Positions 13,120-24,640 of a stretch of DNA of 64,000 nt are shown here, piece by piece. The notes under the pieces are model-generated. The model had not been told where the DNA came from. It saw only the letters and a list, made by a program, of their open reading frames with translations, and did no database searches. The translations under genes and the position numbers were made by a program. The stretch comes from Pleurodeles waltl (lineage: Eukaryota > Chordata > Amphibia > Caudata > Salamandridae): NCBI RefSeq assembly GCF_031143425.1, contig NC_090448.1, forward strand, positions 531,978,313 through 532,042,312, in the 5' to 3' direction. Position 1 is the stretch's first letter. Each line of letters begins with the position of its first letter.

Positions 13120-13262
13120 AAATCAGGGAGAAGGTGTGGTGCAAGGAATACAGCTGCTGACTTTGGAACTGAGGACCCAGACTCGAGTCATGGCATTGGC
13201 TCAAAATCACTTAATCTCCACGTGCCTACAAAAAAATTCATATGTCCTTGTGTAATGTAGTT
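13120..13262 (+). mobile_element. MIR-like tRNA-derived SINE with L2-type tail
   Basis: The order of features matches MIR-type CORE/L2-tailed SINEs. A tRNA-like head (GTGTGGTGCAAGG, about 13133-13145, a degenerate A box) is followed by ACTTTGGAAC. A B-box-like AGACTCGAGTC lies at 13179-13189. Then come GGCTCAAAATCACTTAATCT and CACGTGCCTAC. The last part corresponds to the CAAGTCACTTAACCTCTCTG-like segment of MIR. A TGTAAAGC word near 13273 resembles the 3' end of the L2 elements in this window. Such SINEs are transcribed by RNA polymerase III and borrow L2 machinery. The assignment is by eye. Confidence 0.65.
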
Positions 13263-14930
13263 CATACTCATGTAAAGCCTCCAAAGTTAAAACAAGTAAT
13301 TAAATAAACAAGCAGGCCTCTGCCCTCCCACCACTGGGGACTGCACGGGCCACTCAGCGCAAAGAGTTGACGAACAGCAAATGTGAACAAGAAAACAGCT
13401 TGATTTTCAGTCTTGCTTACAGTGAAGCTAAGCTGAGAGGAAGAATGCTCTGCAACTGAAAACTGAAGGTTCACCGAGCACAAGCAGGAAACCAAGAAAA
13501 AAAGTCCCTTAAGAATAGATAAACAGAACAAAGTGTAATTGTACAGTAGTTCGTCTCTGCTAATAAAGTGAAAAAAGAGGGACAAAGAGGCATGACTGAC
13601 CAATAGCAAGGAAGGATTATTAAATGACACTGAAACAAGGAAATTAAATAACTTTAAGCCTGCAAAAGTATACAAGAGGCCGTTTGCTTATACTTGAGTT
13701 AAAAATGCTGACATGTTCAAGATGTAGAAAAAAAAGGGTAAATAGTTTGTCACAGAAGGTAAAGTAGTGGATATGTGGAAGTCAAGAAGCAATAGGAACG
13801 CAGATGCCTGTGACGTGGCAGTCACAGGGCTGTGGGAAATCACCTGGTAATTCATAGCACTATTCTGGATGTGGCTTCAGAATTATACTGTTTGTGGAGA
13901 TTAAGCTTAATTTTTACATTTCTGTCTACATTCAGTCTATATGTGCAAAGGCAGTGTTTCTAGATGGTATAGCCCTGGTACCAGGATGTGTGTTTAAAGC
14001 TGACAGGCGTCCTGAGTTTATTCAGGAAGCCTAGACTTTTAATGCTTCTGTCTGCCATTATTCAACATCTCTCTCATCAATCTTAGAATCATGCAAACCA
14101 CTAACCAGTTCAGTTTTATGTCTAAAGCAGCAGTTCGGTCAGAGATCTGGGATTCACAAGTTCTTCTTGATTCTTTCCTTCTCTGACGCAGACATCCCTT
14201 GGCCTGTATCAGTGTTTTTCTGTACTTTCCAGGTGGTGTGATCAGGTACTAAGTCAAGTCAGGCAGGGTCTGATTGACCTACAGGGAAACCAGGCACTGC
14301 CAGAAGGGCTGGTCTGACAGGTCATGGTGTGGACCTAGTTGTGTCTATTTGCTTGTCTGTTTGATGGTCAGGTGGCTTTGTTTTTACTGTTGATTGCCAT
14401 GATATTGCTACAACCATTGCCTGCAGCAAGCACACATGCATGCAGTCTCCCATATGGTGCAAAACACCTGTACAGCATGTCTGTGCAAGTACAAAACTGC
14501 CCAGAATTGCAAATGTGAGCAACTATATAGCTGTCTGATTCGCTAGGTAAGCTAACTTAAATTTTGATACCCAGCCCTATTTTCTATGCCAGTTTGTAAC
14601 TGCAGTCAGGATGACACTGACTGATCTTACATCAAGACACTGCTTTAATGGTGCCTTCTGAAATTCGACTGCAGATCTCTGTGTAGCACATTACGCGACG
14701 GATTTCAGTTTCACTCATCGATGTTGTTCTTTTTTTGTAACCAGATTTTCTTGAGTTTTGCATATCAATATATGGTAATCCCCATAAATAATGTAATGTG
14801 TATAATCAGTATATTTACAGTTAGCAATGTGAGATCATCTGCATCAATTTATCATTCCCCCCCACAATAACCTACTCACTTCCCGTAGTCATCATTCAGC
14901 TGTGTCCCATTGGAATTATCTCTTTACAAC
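13263..14930. other. No recognisable gene
   Basis: The 135-codon minus-strand frame at 13675-13268 is leucine- and phenylalanine-rich without motifs, and I treat it as chance. The part next to 14930 may include the 3' untranslated tail of the neighbouring minus-strand L1-like element, but no clear poly(A) end or duplication is seen. Confidence 0.4.
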
Positions 14931-14950
14931 AATTATAGGGTGGTTGACAA

Positions 14951-16062
14951 TCAACTGCTCGCGGACTCAAGCCATTCTGGGATGATATCAGGAGCAGTAA
15001 ACAGATTCACAAGTGTCCCATTCATTTCAGCCAGGGGCCTCCTCCTGGGGATTTCCTGAGGATGTTGCTGGTGATGAGGGTTAGAATCCTTCATACTGTC
15101 CACTAATACTTCCCAGGCCCTAGCTATATATAATGAACCGTGCCCCAGCCTAGCTTCCCGGAGCAGCACTTCACTCTCATATCTTGCCAATCTCTCAAGC
15201 TCTCTATGCCATGCATCCCCTCTGGGCACTCCAGGGGCCTTCCAATTCCTAGTGATTTCCCTCTTTGCCAGGATAAAGGCTAAGACTTGAAACCCCCTCC
15301 CCCACTTCTTGGGGACGCAGCTCCCGCTGTGTGAAAGTGCCTATTGATTCATATGGGGATGAGATGTGCTTTATTTAAAACATAGAAGTTAATTAATTTG
15401 AAACAAGCATTTCTCAAAACTTTGGTGATCCTTTCCAGTATAGTCGCCCAATCACTCTCAGGTATAGGGACTCCCAGGCCTTCGTCTTTCCAGCAGGCCC
15501 GTAAGGTGGTATCATTCCCATGGGGGTGCCTCAGTCTCAGCAGCACTCTGATCAGTTGTGGGAGATCAGGCATAGAGTTTAGAATCTCTCATCCTGGTGT
15601 CTGTCTCTCAGCCATCCATTGCACCAGCCATCTGGAGCTTTGCGGAAAGGTAGTAAGATTCAAAATTGGGCACAGCCAGTCCATCCCCTCGGTAAGTCTC
15701 TGCAACGTGGTTAGGGCTACATATCAATGGCCTGACCCCGGATAAAAACAATAAAGAGCAAGTCGAGTTCTTTAAATAGTGCTCAGGGGGTCCACAGTGG
15801 CAGCACTGCAAATAAGTTTAGCAAGTTGGGCAGTACTATTAACTTGAGCAATGCTACTTGTCCTGCTACACACAGGGGGAGTGTGTCCCAAAAGTCAACA
15901 CTCTGTCTGAGTGCTCTAATCATCTTTCCCACATTCTCATCCAGTAAGTCAGCCAGTTTCTGATATATGTGTACTCCCAGGTATTGTAGCCATCTGGGTT
16001 TCCACTTCATTAATTCTAGTCCCTCTGGGGGCCCTCGATTTCTTTCTGTCTGGCAACGTCTC
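14951..16062 (-). pseudogene. L1-like ORF2 carboxy-terminal segment
   Basis: This is the continuation of the same ORF2 beyond the inserted LTR. The 16010-15783 frame begins KWKPRWLQYLGVHI, the YLG block that follows the RT catalytic site. The 15573-15349 frame (ITKVLRNACFKLINFYVL) and the 15229-14951 frame (WHRELERLARYESEVLL) match the L1 tail. The sequence leading into the last frame (about 15300-15240) reads AFILAKREITRNWK, a conserved 3'-end block. The Cys/His knuckle is not clear in this copy. Confidence 0.75.
16058..16062. repeat. Target-site duplication GTCTC, left copy
   Basis: GTCTC directly precedes the LTR start and is repeated exactly at 18141-18145. Five-base duplications are typical of Ty3/Gypsy integrase. 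Confidence 0.9.
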
Positions 16063-18140
16063 TGTTAGAAATGGGGTTTTTGGTTGGCAGTCAGGTTACC
16101 CCCTGTCCAAGCAAAAGCCTCACTCTAGTCAGGGTAAGTCACACACAATTCAAGATTATCCTGTGCCCACCCTCTGGTAGCTTGGCACGAGCAGTCAGGC
16201 TTAACTTAGAAGGCAATGTGTAAAGTATTTGTGCAATAAATCATACAATACCACCATATAGCACCACAAAAATACACCACACAGTGTTTAGAAAAATATA
16301 TAATATTTATCAGGATAATTGTAGGTCAAAACAAATAAAGTTGCAATGTGAATTTGTAGAGATATCACTAAAAAAATGATATAAAGTGTCTTAAGTCTTT
16401 AAAAAGCAAACAAAGTCATTTTCAAGCACAAAGTACCTGGTTTGGAGTGGAAAATCTCCTCAGAGGGCCACAGAAGCAGAGATACGTGGAAAAAGGGTGT
16501 GCGCGTCGATTTCTCCCCAGCACACACGGACTTGCGTAGTTATTTTTCACGCGGGGAAATCGTGCATCGTTTTCTGTGGATCGGAGGGATTACCAGATGT
16601 CCCGGGTCTGTGGGTGGATTCTCCTGCTTGTTTACCGGCTGCGCGACGTTCTGCGGGGCTGTGCGTCGAAGTTTCGCTCTCACGGCAGGCATCGCGTCGA
16701 TTTCTCCTCTGGAGGTCGGGTGGAGTTGTCCTTGCGAGGCAGTGCGTCGAAGTTCCGGTCGTCCCGAAGGCGTCGCGTCGATCAGCGTCGGTGTGCACCG
16801 TTTTTCTTGCCGCGGAACAAGCTGTGGGTCTAAAAGTTCGGCGCACGAAGCGTCCAAGTGAAAAAGAGAAGTCTTTTTGGTCCTGAGACTTCAGGGAACA
16901 GGAGGCAAGCTTTATCCAAGCCCTTGGAGAGCACTTTTACAGCCAGACAAGAGTTCAGCAAGGCAGCAGGGCAACAGCAAGGCAGCAGTCCTTTGTAGAA
17001 AGCAGTAAGGTGAGGCCTTTAGGCAGCCAGGCAGTTCTTCTTGGCAGGATGCAGGTTCTGGTTCAGGTTTCTTCTCCAGCAAGTGTCTGATGAGGTAGGG
17101 CAAAGGCCCTGTTTTATACCCAAATGTGCCTTTGAAGTGGGGGAGACTTCAAAGAGTGGCTAAGAAGTGCACCAGGTCCCCTTTCAGTTCAATCCTGTCT
17201 GCCAGGGTCCCAATAGGGGGTGTGGCAGTCCTTTGTGTGAGAGCAGGCCCTCCACCCTCCCCGCCCAGGAAGACCCATTCAAAATGCAGATGTATGCAAG
17301 TGAGGCTGAGTACCCTGTGTTTGGGGTGTGTCTGAGTGAATGCACAAGGAGCTGTCAACTAAGCCCAGCCATACGTGGATTGTAAGGCACAGAAAGATTT
17401 AAGTGCAAAGAAATGCTCACTTTCTAAAAGTGGCATTTTTAGAATAGTAATATTAAATCCAACTTCACCAGTCAGCAGGACTTTATATTACCATTCTGGC
17501 CATACTAAATATGACCTTCCTACTCCTTTCAGATCAGCAGCTACCACTTCAATACTGTATGAGGGCAGCCCCAATGTTAGCCTATGAAGGGAGCAGGCCT
17601 CCCAGTAGTGCAAAAACTAATTTAGGAGTTTTACACTACCAGGACATGTAAACTACACAGGTTGATTGTCCTGCCTTTCACCCACACAGCACCCTGCTCT
17701 AGGGGTTACCTAGGGCACACATTAGAGGTGACTTATATGTGGAGAAAGGGGAGGTTTAGGCTTGGCAAGTACTTTAAAATGCCAAGTCGAGGTGACAGTG
17801 AAACTGCACACACAGGCCTTGCAATGGCAGGCCTGAGACAAGGAAAAGGGGCTACTTAAGTGAGTGGCACAACCAGTGCTGCAGGCCCACTAGTAGCATT
17901 TGATCTACCGGCCCTATGCACATAGAGTGCACATTACTAGGGACTTATAAGTGAATTAATAGTCCAATCAGGTATGATTCAAGGTTACCATGTTTTAAGG
18001 GAGAGAGCATATGCACTTTAGCACTGGTTAGCAGTGGTAAAGTGCGCAGAGTCTAAAAGCCAGCAAAAACAGTGTCCAAAAAGTGGAGGGAGGCAGGCAA
18101 AAAGTTAGGGGTGACCACCCTAAGGCTGTCAGGTCTAACA
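16063..18140 (-). mobile_element. Solo LTR of the Gmr1-like Gypsy family
   Basis: On the plus strand the element starts TGTTAGAAATGGGG and ends AGGTCTAACA. On its own strand it therefore starts TGTTAGACCTGACAG and has TGTTAGA/TCTAACA termini. It is 2078 bp long and lines up over its length with the LTR at 39643-41811. A perfect GTCTC duplication on both sides and no internal coding region show a solo LTR left by recombination between two LTRs. A CpG-rich block (about 16490-16860) carries TGCGTCGAAGTTTC/GCGTCGATTTC-type repeated words. The open frames seen on both strands of this block are by-products of composition. Confidence 0.93.
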
Positions 18141-18145
18141 GTCTC
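18141..18145. repeat. Target-site duplication GTCTC, right copy
   Basis: It is an exact match to 16058-16062 and bounds the solo LTR. Confidence 0.9.
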
Positions 18146-18149
18146 TATT

Positions 18150-19815
18150 TCAGCCAATTGACCTTTAGCTCGGATAAATGCTGAACTCCTCCAATAATTT
18201 CCGAGCACCTCTCAGGTCCATTGTCATACTTTTTAGGACTATTAACAGATCATCCTTGTACAGGGCAATGTGATGAATTTGCCCTGAAACCTCTATTCCT
18301 TGATACCTGTCCCCCATTCTGGTGCAACCAGGCAGTGGCTCCATTGCCAAGGCAATTAGCAAAGGGGTAGGGGGGGCATTCCTGTAGAGTCCCATGGCCC
18401 ACCCTCTAGCTCTTTGAGACACATCGTCCAATTCGGACTCCGGCTGTTGGGTCTGTGTATGGTAATTGAGTACAGGCCATGAAACCATCTCCCATTCAAA
18501 AGTGCACCATTACACCATAGATAAAGCTTTATTCCAAGCTGTCAAAAGCTTTCTCTGTGTCTACTGTGAACATTGCTGCTTCGGTGTGATCATAAGTGTT
18601 GGCCTCCAGGAACATAAGGAGTCTTCTAATATTGAGTGCCATATTGTGCCCAGGGATGAACGGACCTACCAACTCACACAGTGCCACTGTGTGACACACA
18701 ATATTGGCTCTACTCACACGGTCTCCCGGTGAGGAGCCAGTATCACAAGGCGGCAAGGAAAACAGCTCATTTTCAGAGGCTTTTAACTTAACTGCTGATA
18801 TCCATTAATGGGTGTGAAAACACCTCTGGACATCGGCAGCAGCCTCAGCAAGCATGTTGGGCCGGGATCAGGACAAAAGTACCTCTTAGTTGCTTCTCAG
18901 CATGAAGCCACTCTCCCTCCAATGCCCCGCCCCCTCCTCACACTGTGAGGTTTTTGGTGAAGTTGGCATGTCTGGATGAACCCTGCATGATCAGGGTGGA
19001 CCAAACATGTCATATGCAGGAAACGTCTAGTACCGAGAATCCAGCTAAGGATTTTATAATCGATGTTGAGCATCAATAACAGTCGGTAGGCTTTCAAATA
19101 CTGTACCGGCCTTCCTGGTTTCAACAATGAGACTACTAGCGCCTCCCGAGTGGAGGTCGACAAAAGGCCCACATGTTATGTGCTTTATACAACTCCAGCA
19201 ATCTCTGGGCCAACTTGTTCACATATATGGACCAGAGCTCAACTAGGAACTCTTCTGTTCCCAGTGTTTTGCCTTGTGCTAAGATTTTTATAGCTGAGTG
19301 GACCTCTTGTAATGTGATATCCCCTCCCATCTCCTCTGCATCCTCAGGCGTTAAATGTTGAGAAAGGCAAAGGTACTTGAAATTCCCTGATGTCATGTTC
19401 TGTTTGCTTAGAGGCGCTCGTGTACAGTACAGAGTAGTAGGCTCAGAATTATTGGTCAATTCCCGCCGGTCTGTATAACCTCATGCCCTGGGCCGTTTTG
19501 AGTTCCACTATAACTGGTCCCCACTTTGCTGGGGTTCGCGAGCCATGGTAATAATGAGCCAGTGTGGTCATGCTCTGCATGAGCTCGAGTCATGTACGCC
19601 CGGTAGTTGAAGCATCGCAATTTCTCAACATGCTTCCCTACAGTGTCCTTAGCATCTAACAGTGCTTGTTGTAGTTCTGGCTGTCCCGGACATCTCTCTA
19701 GTGTACTCAGCACCTCCTTTGCGTTTGTGATATCATTCAACAGAGTGTGCCTTGCTCCTTCCGATTCTGATATGCACATGCCCCTGAGCACTGTTTTTAA
19801 CACATCCCACTCCAC
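18150..19815 (-). pseudogene. L1-like ORF2 linker and reverse transcriptase, amino part
   Basis: The frames at 19815-19456 and 19459-19136 cover the linker and the start of RT. The 19172-18897 frame contains the RT fingers (LLKPGRPVQYLKAYR, then LLMLNIDYKIL). The frame ending at 18529 gives FTVDTEKAFDSLE, the first catalytic motif. The 18488-18165 frame holds PTPLLIALAMEPL and YKDDLLIVL, the second catalytic box with Ala changed to Lys. Frameshifts lie between all of these. The solo LTR begins immediately downstream on this strand. Confidence 0.8.
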
Positions 19816-20630
19816 TAGGGGGAAAATGCTGTAGCAGTGTTATTCTCAAAGTACTACTGGATGGACTCCCTAATAGTGTCATGGAAGAGCAGGTCTTCCC
19901 AGGACTCGGGTTTTAGTCACCAAGTTGGTATGTAGGGCTTTAGCTGTTCCCAACCCAGATAGAAAAGGACTGGATTATGGGCCGATATGGTACCAGTGAG
20001 GTATTCTACATCATGCATCAGGCTATGTATATTTGGGGCGCAAAGAAACATGCCTAGACGTACATGAAGTTCATGAAGACCCAAAAAATGAAGTAGTCTA
20101 ATGTTGCCAGATGTGTCTAGTGCCATGTGTCAATCAGTCCCCACTGTGACTGCCAGTCCGAAAATAGTCCCGCAAAGGGGGTGGGAGAGGTCTAGTACTC
20201 GATCCACCAAATAGTTGAAATCCCCACCCATAATGACCAAGTGCGCCAGCTAGGGGGCTAAGGACCTCGATAAATCTGCAAATAATGTTCCTTGGTCTAC
20301 GCTCGGGCATCTATAATGATAAGCACAAAATTGCGCCACTCAAGGCGGCCTCTTACCACCACAAATGTACCCGCTGAGTCTATGAGATCCCCTGTGTGTT
20401 GAAAGGGAATCCCTGCTTGTATCCATATTACATGTCCCCTTTCATTACCTGAGTAGGTGGTGTAATAAGCTTGTTCCCTCCATCTCCTTTGAAATGCTGC
20501 CCCTTCCTTGGCCATCAGGTGTGCTTGCTGTAGAAGTTTTATTTGAATTCCCGTGTATTACGGTGTGAAAACCCCTTTTAGCTTTTGGTCATTGTGTGCA
20601 TCTCCATAACAATCCAGGAAAGAATTTGGC
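19815..20630 (-). pseudogene. L1-like ORF2 endonuclease domain remnant
   Basis: This is an APE-type endonuclease, which nicks target DNA for target-primed reverse transcription. Minus-strand pieces include IQIKLLQQAHLMAKEGAAF (the position of LLQETHL in active L1s, with the catalytic Glu replaced). They also include the open stretch 20515-20297 (VIWIQAGIPF, FVVVRGRLEWRNF), GGDFNYLVD near 20230, and SAHNPV near 19990, where the family has SDH-P. Stops and frameshifts interrupt the domain, and at least two active-site positions are substituted. Confidence 0.75.
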
Positions 20631-21069
20631 AAGGTCTGAGGGTTGCTATTGCTTTGACTCACTGACATTCAGTATTAACCACCACTGGGGTTCAACCTCA
20701 ATCATTTTCACATTCATCCAATGTCGAGTCAGAGCAAAGACCAACCAAGGGATGCGACATACATACTTTTCCTCAACAAACAAACAAAAGTCAACCCAAC
20801 TTCCATTACCCAAGACATGTAGGCAATGCCCCCTCATCTAAACTCACAGTTAAGCCACAAACATTCATGGAGAACCCATGCAAACTATAAACAGTGGAGG
20901 CACGGCAGTCCAGGGCTTCCTGCCAGATCCCCACCTCTAAGTTGGATGCAAAAAAAAGGGCTCTAGGCACTGAAGGTCATTGTGTCTTCTCCAGAATCCT
21001 CCCAGACCACAACATTACCAATACCCCAAACATTGATGTCAATTCGCACTGTATTGCATTGATTTCATA

Positions 21070-22182
21070 GAGTTTAGTCTGCAGTTCTAGGTGTCACTTC
21101 TGGCAGTTCTGCATCAGAGGTTCCAGAGGAACTTGATCTGTGATCAGAGTCTGGATCTTGAGTACAAGCATCTCCCTTCAAGGATATCAGGATCGCTCCG
21201 CTGCTGCTCAGCATGGCTACTACCGCTACTGCTCTTTGCTGTTGCTGCTGAACTTCTTCTTTTGATGGGGCCACCTTGGTGTTTCTGTTAGCTCTATGCT
21301 GCGATCTGTTTCTCTTTAGTTTTCTGAATGGAAGCGGCAATCTACAGTCCAATTGTGGATGCAAATCAATCCAGTCTCATACCTCCTGTGGAGTTTGGAA
21401 AAACTGTGTCCCGTCCGGAGTTGCCACTCAGAACCGGACAGGAAACAGAATGGCATTTGCCAGACCCATTTGGTGAAGGCGCCCCTTTGCTGCTAGGAAC
21501 GTGGAGCGCCGCTTTTGCACATCCCTGGTGAAATCCATAAATGTCATCACTTTGTGTTCCCCACACAGAGATTTTTTCTGTGCCTGGCTTGACCCAGGAT
21601 GTGGTCCCGATCCCTATAGTACAACCGTCTGGTGATCACTGGTCTCGCGCACTTCTGGCAATGAGCGTCTCGACGGTGCTCACTCAAGAGCATACAATGG
21701 GGAAAAACCCTCTGGTGCCACCTCCTCTCTCAGCCATCATTCAAGGTAGGCCATAATGCTATTCCCCTCCACATGCTCCAGCAAACCAATCACTTTTATG
21801 TTGTTGCATTGCTATCCATTTTCTTGTGTCCTCTGCTCTGATTTCTAGTATGTGAAATTTATTCTCCAGATGTGCTAGTTGCTCATTTGTAGTCACCGGA
21901 TTTGGGGGAATCTCCACTAATTCCCTGTCCACTACTGTGACTTGCTCTGCCAGGCAACGGTGGTCGTCTTTCATGGTTCCCATGTCTGCCACTAAAGTTT
22001 CTATCTTCGCTTACAGATCCTCTCTGGAGCTGGTTATGACATGCAAAATGTTTTGGACAGTGGAGCCTCGCAGAGGACCTGACTGTGGGTCTAGACTGCC
22101 CTCCTCTTACTTGTGTTCATTAAAATTCCCCACAAGCAAACTCCCTGTTTCTGGGTTCTTCTTACGAGACACCTTCCCCATG
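21070..22182 (-). pseudogene. L1-like ORF1 (RNA-binding protein) remnant
   Basis: ORF1 proteins of L1 bind the element's RNA as coiled-coil trimers. A plausible start at about 22180 begins MGKVSRKKNPETG. The frame at 21992-21759 is rich in heptad-like Leu/Val/Ile and acidic or amide residues (LAHLENKFHILEIRAEDTRK), consistent with the coiled coil. Near 21460-21360 the minus strand reads ANAILFPVRF and then FFQTPQEV-DWI with stops between, the hallmark of the ORF1 carboxy-terminal domain. The tail at 21364-21074 contains a run of glutamines and many serines. Several frame changes separate these parts. Confidence 0.7.
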
Positions 22183-22185
22183 GTT

Positions 22186-23989
22186 GCGTTTCTGTAGCAC
22201 AGATCAAGCGATGTGCCTGTCTTTCAAGGGAGTGGAAAATGCGTGCAAACCCAGAAGGTCAGTTGCCTAGCAACCAAGTGAGGCTGCCCCAAGTGCTATG
22301 GAAAATGTTGTTTGTAACAGGCTCAAAGTATTTCATGAGAAGTTCAATGTCCTCCAATGGAACATATCCCAGCAATTGTCTCTTGCCACGCATTTGTGGC
22401 CGGCAGGGCGTGCTATCCAGCAGGTGCCCGAAACCTCCCCTTGCCCAAGTCCACTTAGATTGCTAGGCAGGGCGATGAAACGTTTTGTAATAGGTATTCT
22501 CAGTTGGCAAATCTCTGTCAGTCCCTAAGACGAGGCAGGGGACCCCGGCATTGTCCAAGGTCAGTAAGAAGGTGACAAGGCTGATCACTTCTATGCGAGT
22601 AGCTGAATAGGAGACCTGTTTGCAGATAGGTGCAGCGCCCCATTTGACTGGTGAGCAAGTCCTGTAGGAAACAATCAGTCTCTCAAGGTTGCATAGGTAG
22701 GCAAGTTAGAAGGGGGTAGCACCTAGTTTGGTGGTCGTAGGCCATCTCCCAGGATCAGGCTTTAAACATGTATGAGGCCCATGTGCAGGTTGCAGGGGAG
22801 GAAGCAGGTAGCCTAAAGGCCTCTATGTTCTAGACCACCATTGGCAAAGTGGGCCATAGGAGAAACACAGCATTGTGATCCCACAGCAGTGCAACCTCAC
22901 ACATGACCTGCCGCAGTCACCGAGAAAGAGAGGGAGGCCGATTCCAGTATGGTGGGGAAACCTCGACGATCCCGCTGGTCAGGGCTCGGCCTACCAGAGA
23001 ATTTAATAAAGTTGGCTTGCTATCTTATAGGAAGTAACTGGCACACAACTCTCCATGGCATTCCACTGTCCAATGGTACTTCTTTACCTTGATGGGTCCA
23101 GGACACATTCTCGCTGGGGTGTGGTACATGAATTTGGCAGATTTGTCTTCTTAAGTGCCTGGTTTCTGGCAGTCTTCTGGCTGAGATGGCACGTGTACTA
23201 TTGGGGACTTAATAAATACTTAAACATTCACACTTGTGCAAAGAAAACTAATCGGACCACAGAGGACATAGTCATTTACCTATGAATAGGCCTCTGGCAT
23301 CACTACTTATCTCATCATGACATAGGACTCAACATTACCACTAATTTAAAGAGCAGGGCTACGCCTAGTATTGAAATTATCAGACTGACAGACCTGTGTG
23401 GAAGCCCCTGTGCTTTGGAGTGGTACTTAACCTGAGAGATAATGCAGGGCATTTCAAGCACCCAAACCAACTCTCTCTTGGTGTTTGGTGTCCAGCGATA
23501 CAAGCACTGGCTGCACCAACATGTGGCGAAAACTCCACAAATTGTGAGTAAATGTGGATGCATTCATATACTGTATCTACCATAACGCTTGCAGGGGAAC
23601 TACTGCTGTTTTGGCAAGCAGTGTGATCCTTCCCCTTTGACTGTCCCTAGTCTTCCTGACTTCCTTAAGTCGGCAACCTAACATTTTAATGACTCTGAAA
23701 CTGCCCTATCCTTTGTTCTGTGACACCAGCAGAGTTTTTCACCAACTGCATCCTAAATCTCTGCACAAAAGCAGTGACCTACCATAAAACTAACTGTGCC
23801 TGATCCCTACTGTGCAACTGACACCACTCCAACCCTAATACCTGACCAGAGACCGTAACTCACCATGTGATAAACTATACATTTGGACTACTTTTCCATC
23901 TGGTCCCTTTACCTGCATATCGAGCACATGTGCTCTTTACATGGTGGACTCACAGATATACAGAGAATCTAACTTTTAGGTAATTTACA
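22186..23989. other. No recognisable gene; possible L1 5' untranslated region
   Basis: The GC-richer part to about 22980 may be the 5' leader of the adjacent minus-strand L1-like element. Beyond that I find no motif-bearing frame or repeat. Confidence 0.35.
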
Positions 23990-24640
23990 CTTTTGAGTAA
24001 GTTTATTTCTTTTTGCTTAGGTTTCATGTAATAATTATTGATAGATAAGAATGTATTTTTTCTTAAGGTGGGAATGTATCATTTGAATTTCATGTAATAT
24101 ATTTCAAATATTTAAATGTTTATTTCAGAATCAAGGTAATAGTGCTGTAGCAGTCGGGGAGGAGAACTCCAGCTGATAATGTATAGGGAAACTTTAAAAA
24201 ATGATTCAAGTCAAATATAAATTTATAAAAAAATTACATTAAACATTAATGTAAATAAAGTGTATAGATTTATTTTAATCATAGAACACAATATTTCAAT
24301 AGGACTAATAATTTAATTTGAAATAAGTGTTTAACTAATGGTAATGAAATAAACTAAATTTACATTTTTTTTCTAAAGTGTAAATTGAAAAATAAATTCC
24401 ACCTAAATAAAAAAATCATTTTTATTATGCATTATTATTACTTAAAAATATGTATAGGATTAATTACAATTAATTTAGTTCTTTTTATTAATATAAAACA
24501 TAACTTTTTAAATTAAAAAAACAATTTTTAATATTTGATAAAGAAATAAATAATATGTACTATTTGTAACTTTAAATTATATTTATTTACTTTTTTACTG
24601 TTCTAAATATTTTCATTTATTCAAATGTATATTCTATGTG
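23990..24640. other. Very AT-rich segment
   Basis: Over about 650 bases the sequence consists almost entirely of A and T with runs such as TTTAAATTAAAAAAAC. It has no usable open frame and contrasts sharply with both flanks. It may be a low-complexity decayed tail or a duplex-unwinding, matrix-attachment-like region. Only the composition is observed. Confidence 0.7.

Larger units (their letters stand above)
14935..22185 (-). mobile_element. Old L1-like LINE, interrupted by a solo LTR
   Basis: On the minus strand the region reads in the standard L1 order: ORF1, endonuclease, reverse transcriptase, then the carboxy-terminal segment. A solo LTR (16063-18140) was inserted later within ORF2, just after the RT catalytic box. 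Removing it and one target copy brings the two halves into register. Numerous stops and frameshifts mark it as ancient. The 5' limit is uncertain: the ORF1 start codon lies near 22180, and untranslated sequence may extend to about 22980. The family resembles Tx1/L1 elements of amphibians and fish. Confidence 0.85.

Noticed and set aside
13268..13675. 135-codon minus-strand frame rich in Leu/Phe/Ser, resembling a membrane protein
   Set aside because: Hydrophobic composition follows from the base composition. No motif, no neighbour support and no splice or promoter context.
16442..16886. Overlapping 85-139-codon frames in the solo LTR
   Set aside because: They are produced by the CpG-rich repeated words. 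No protein similarity.
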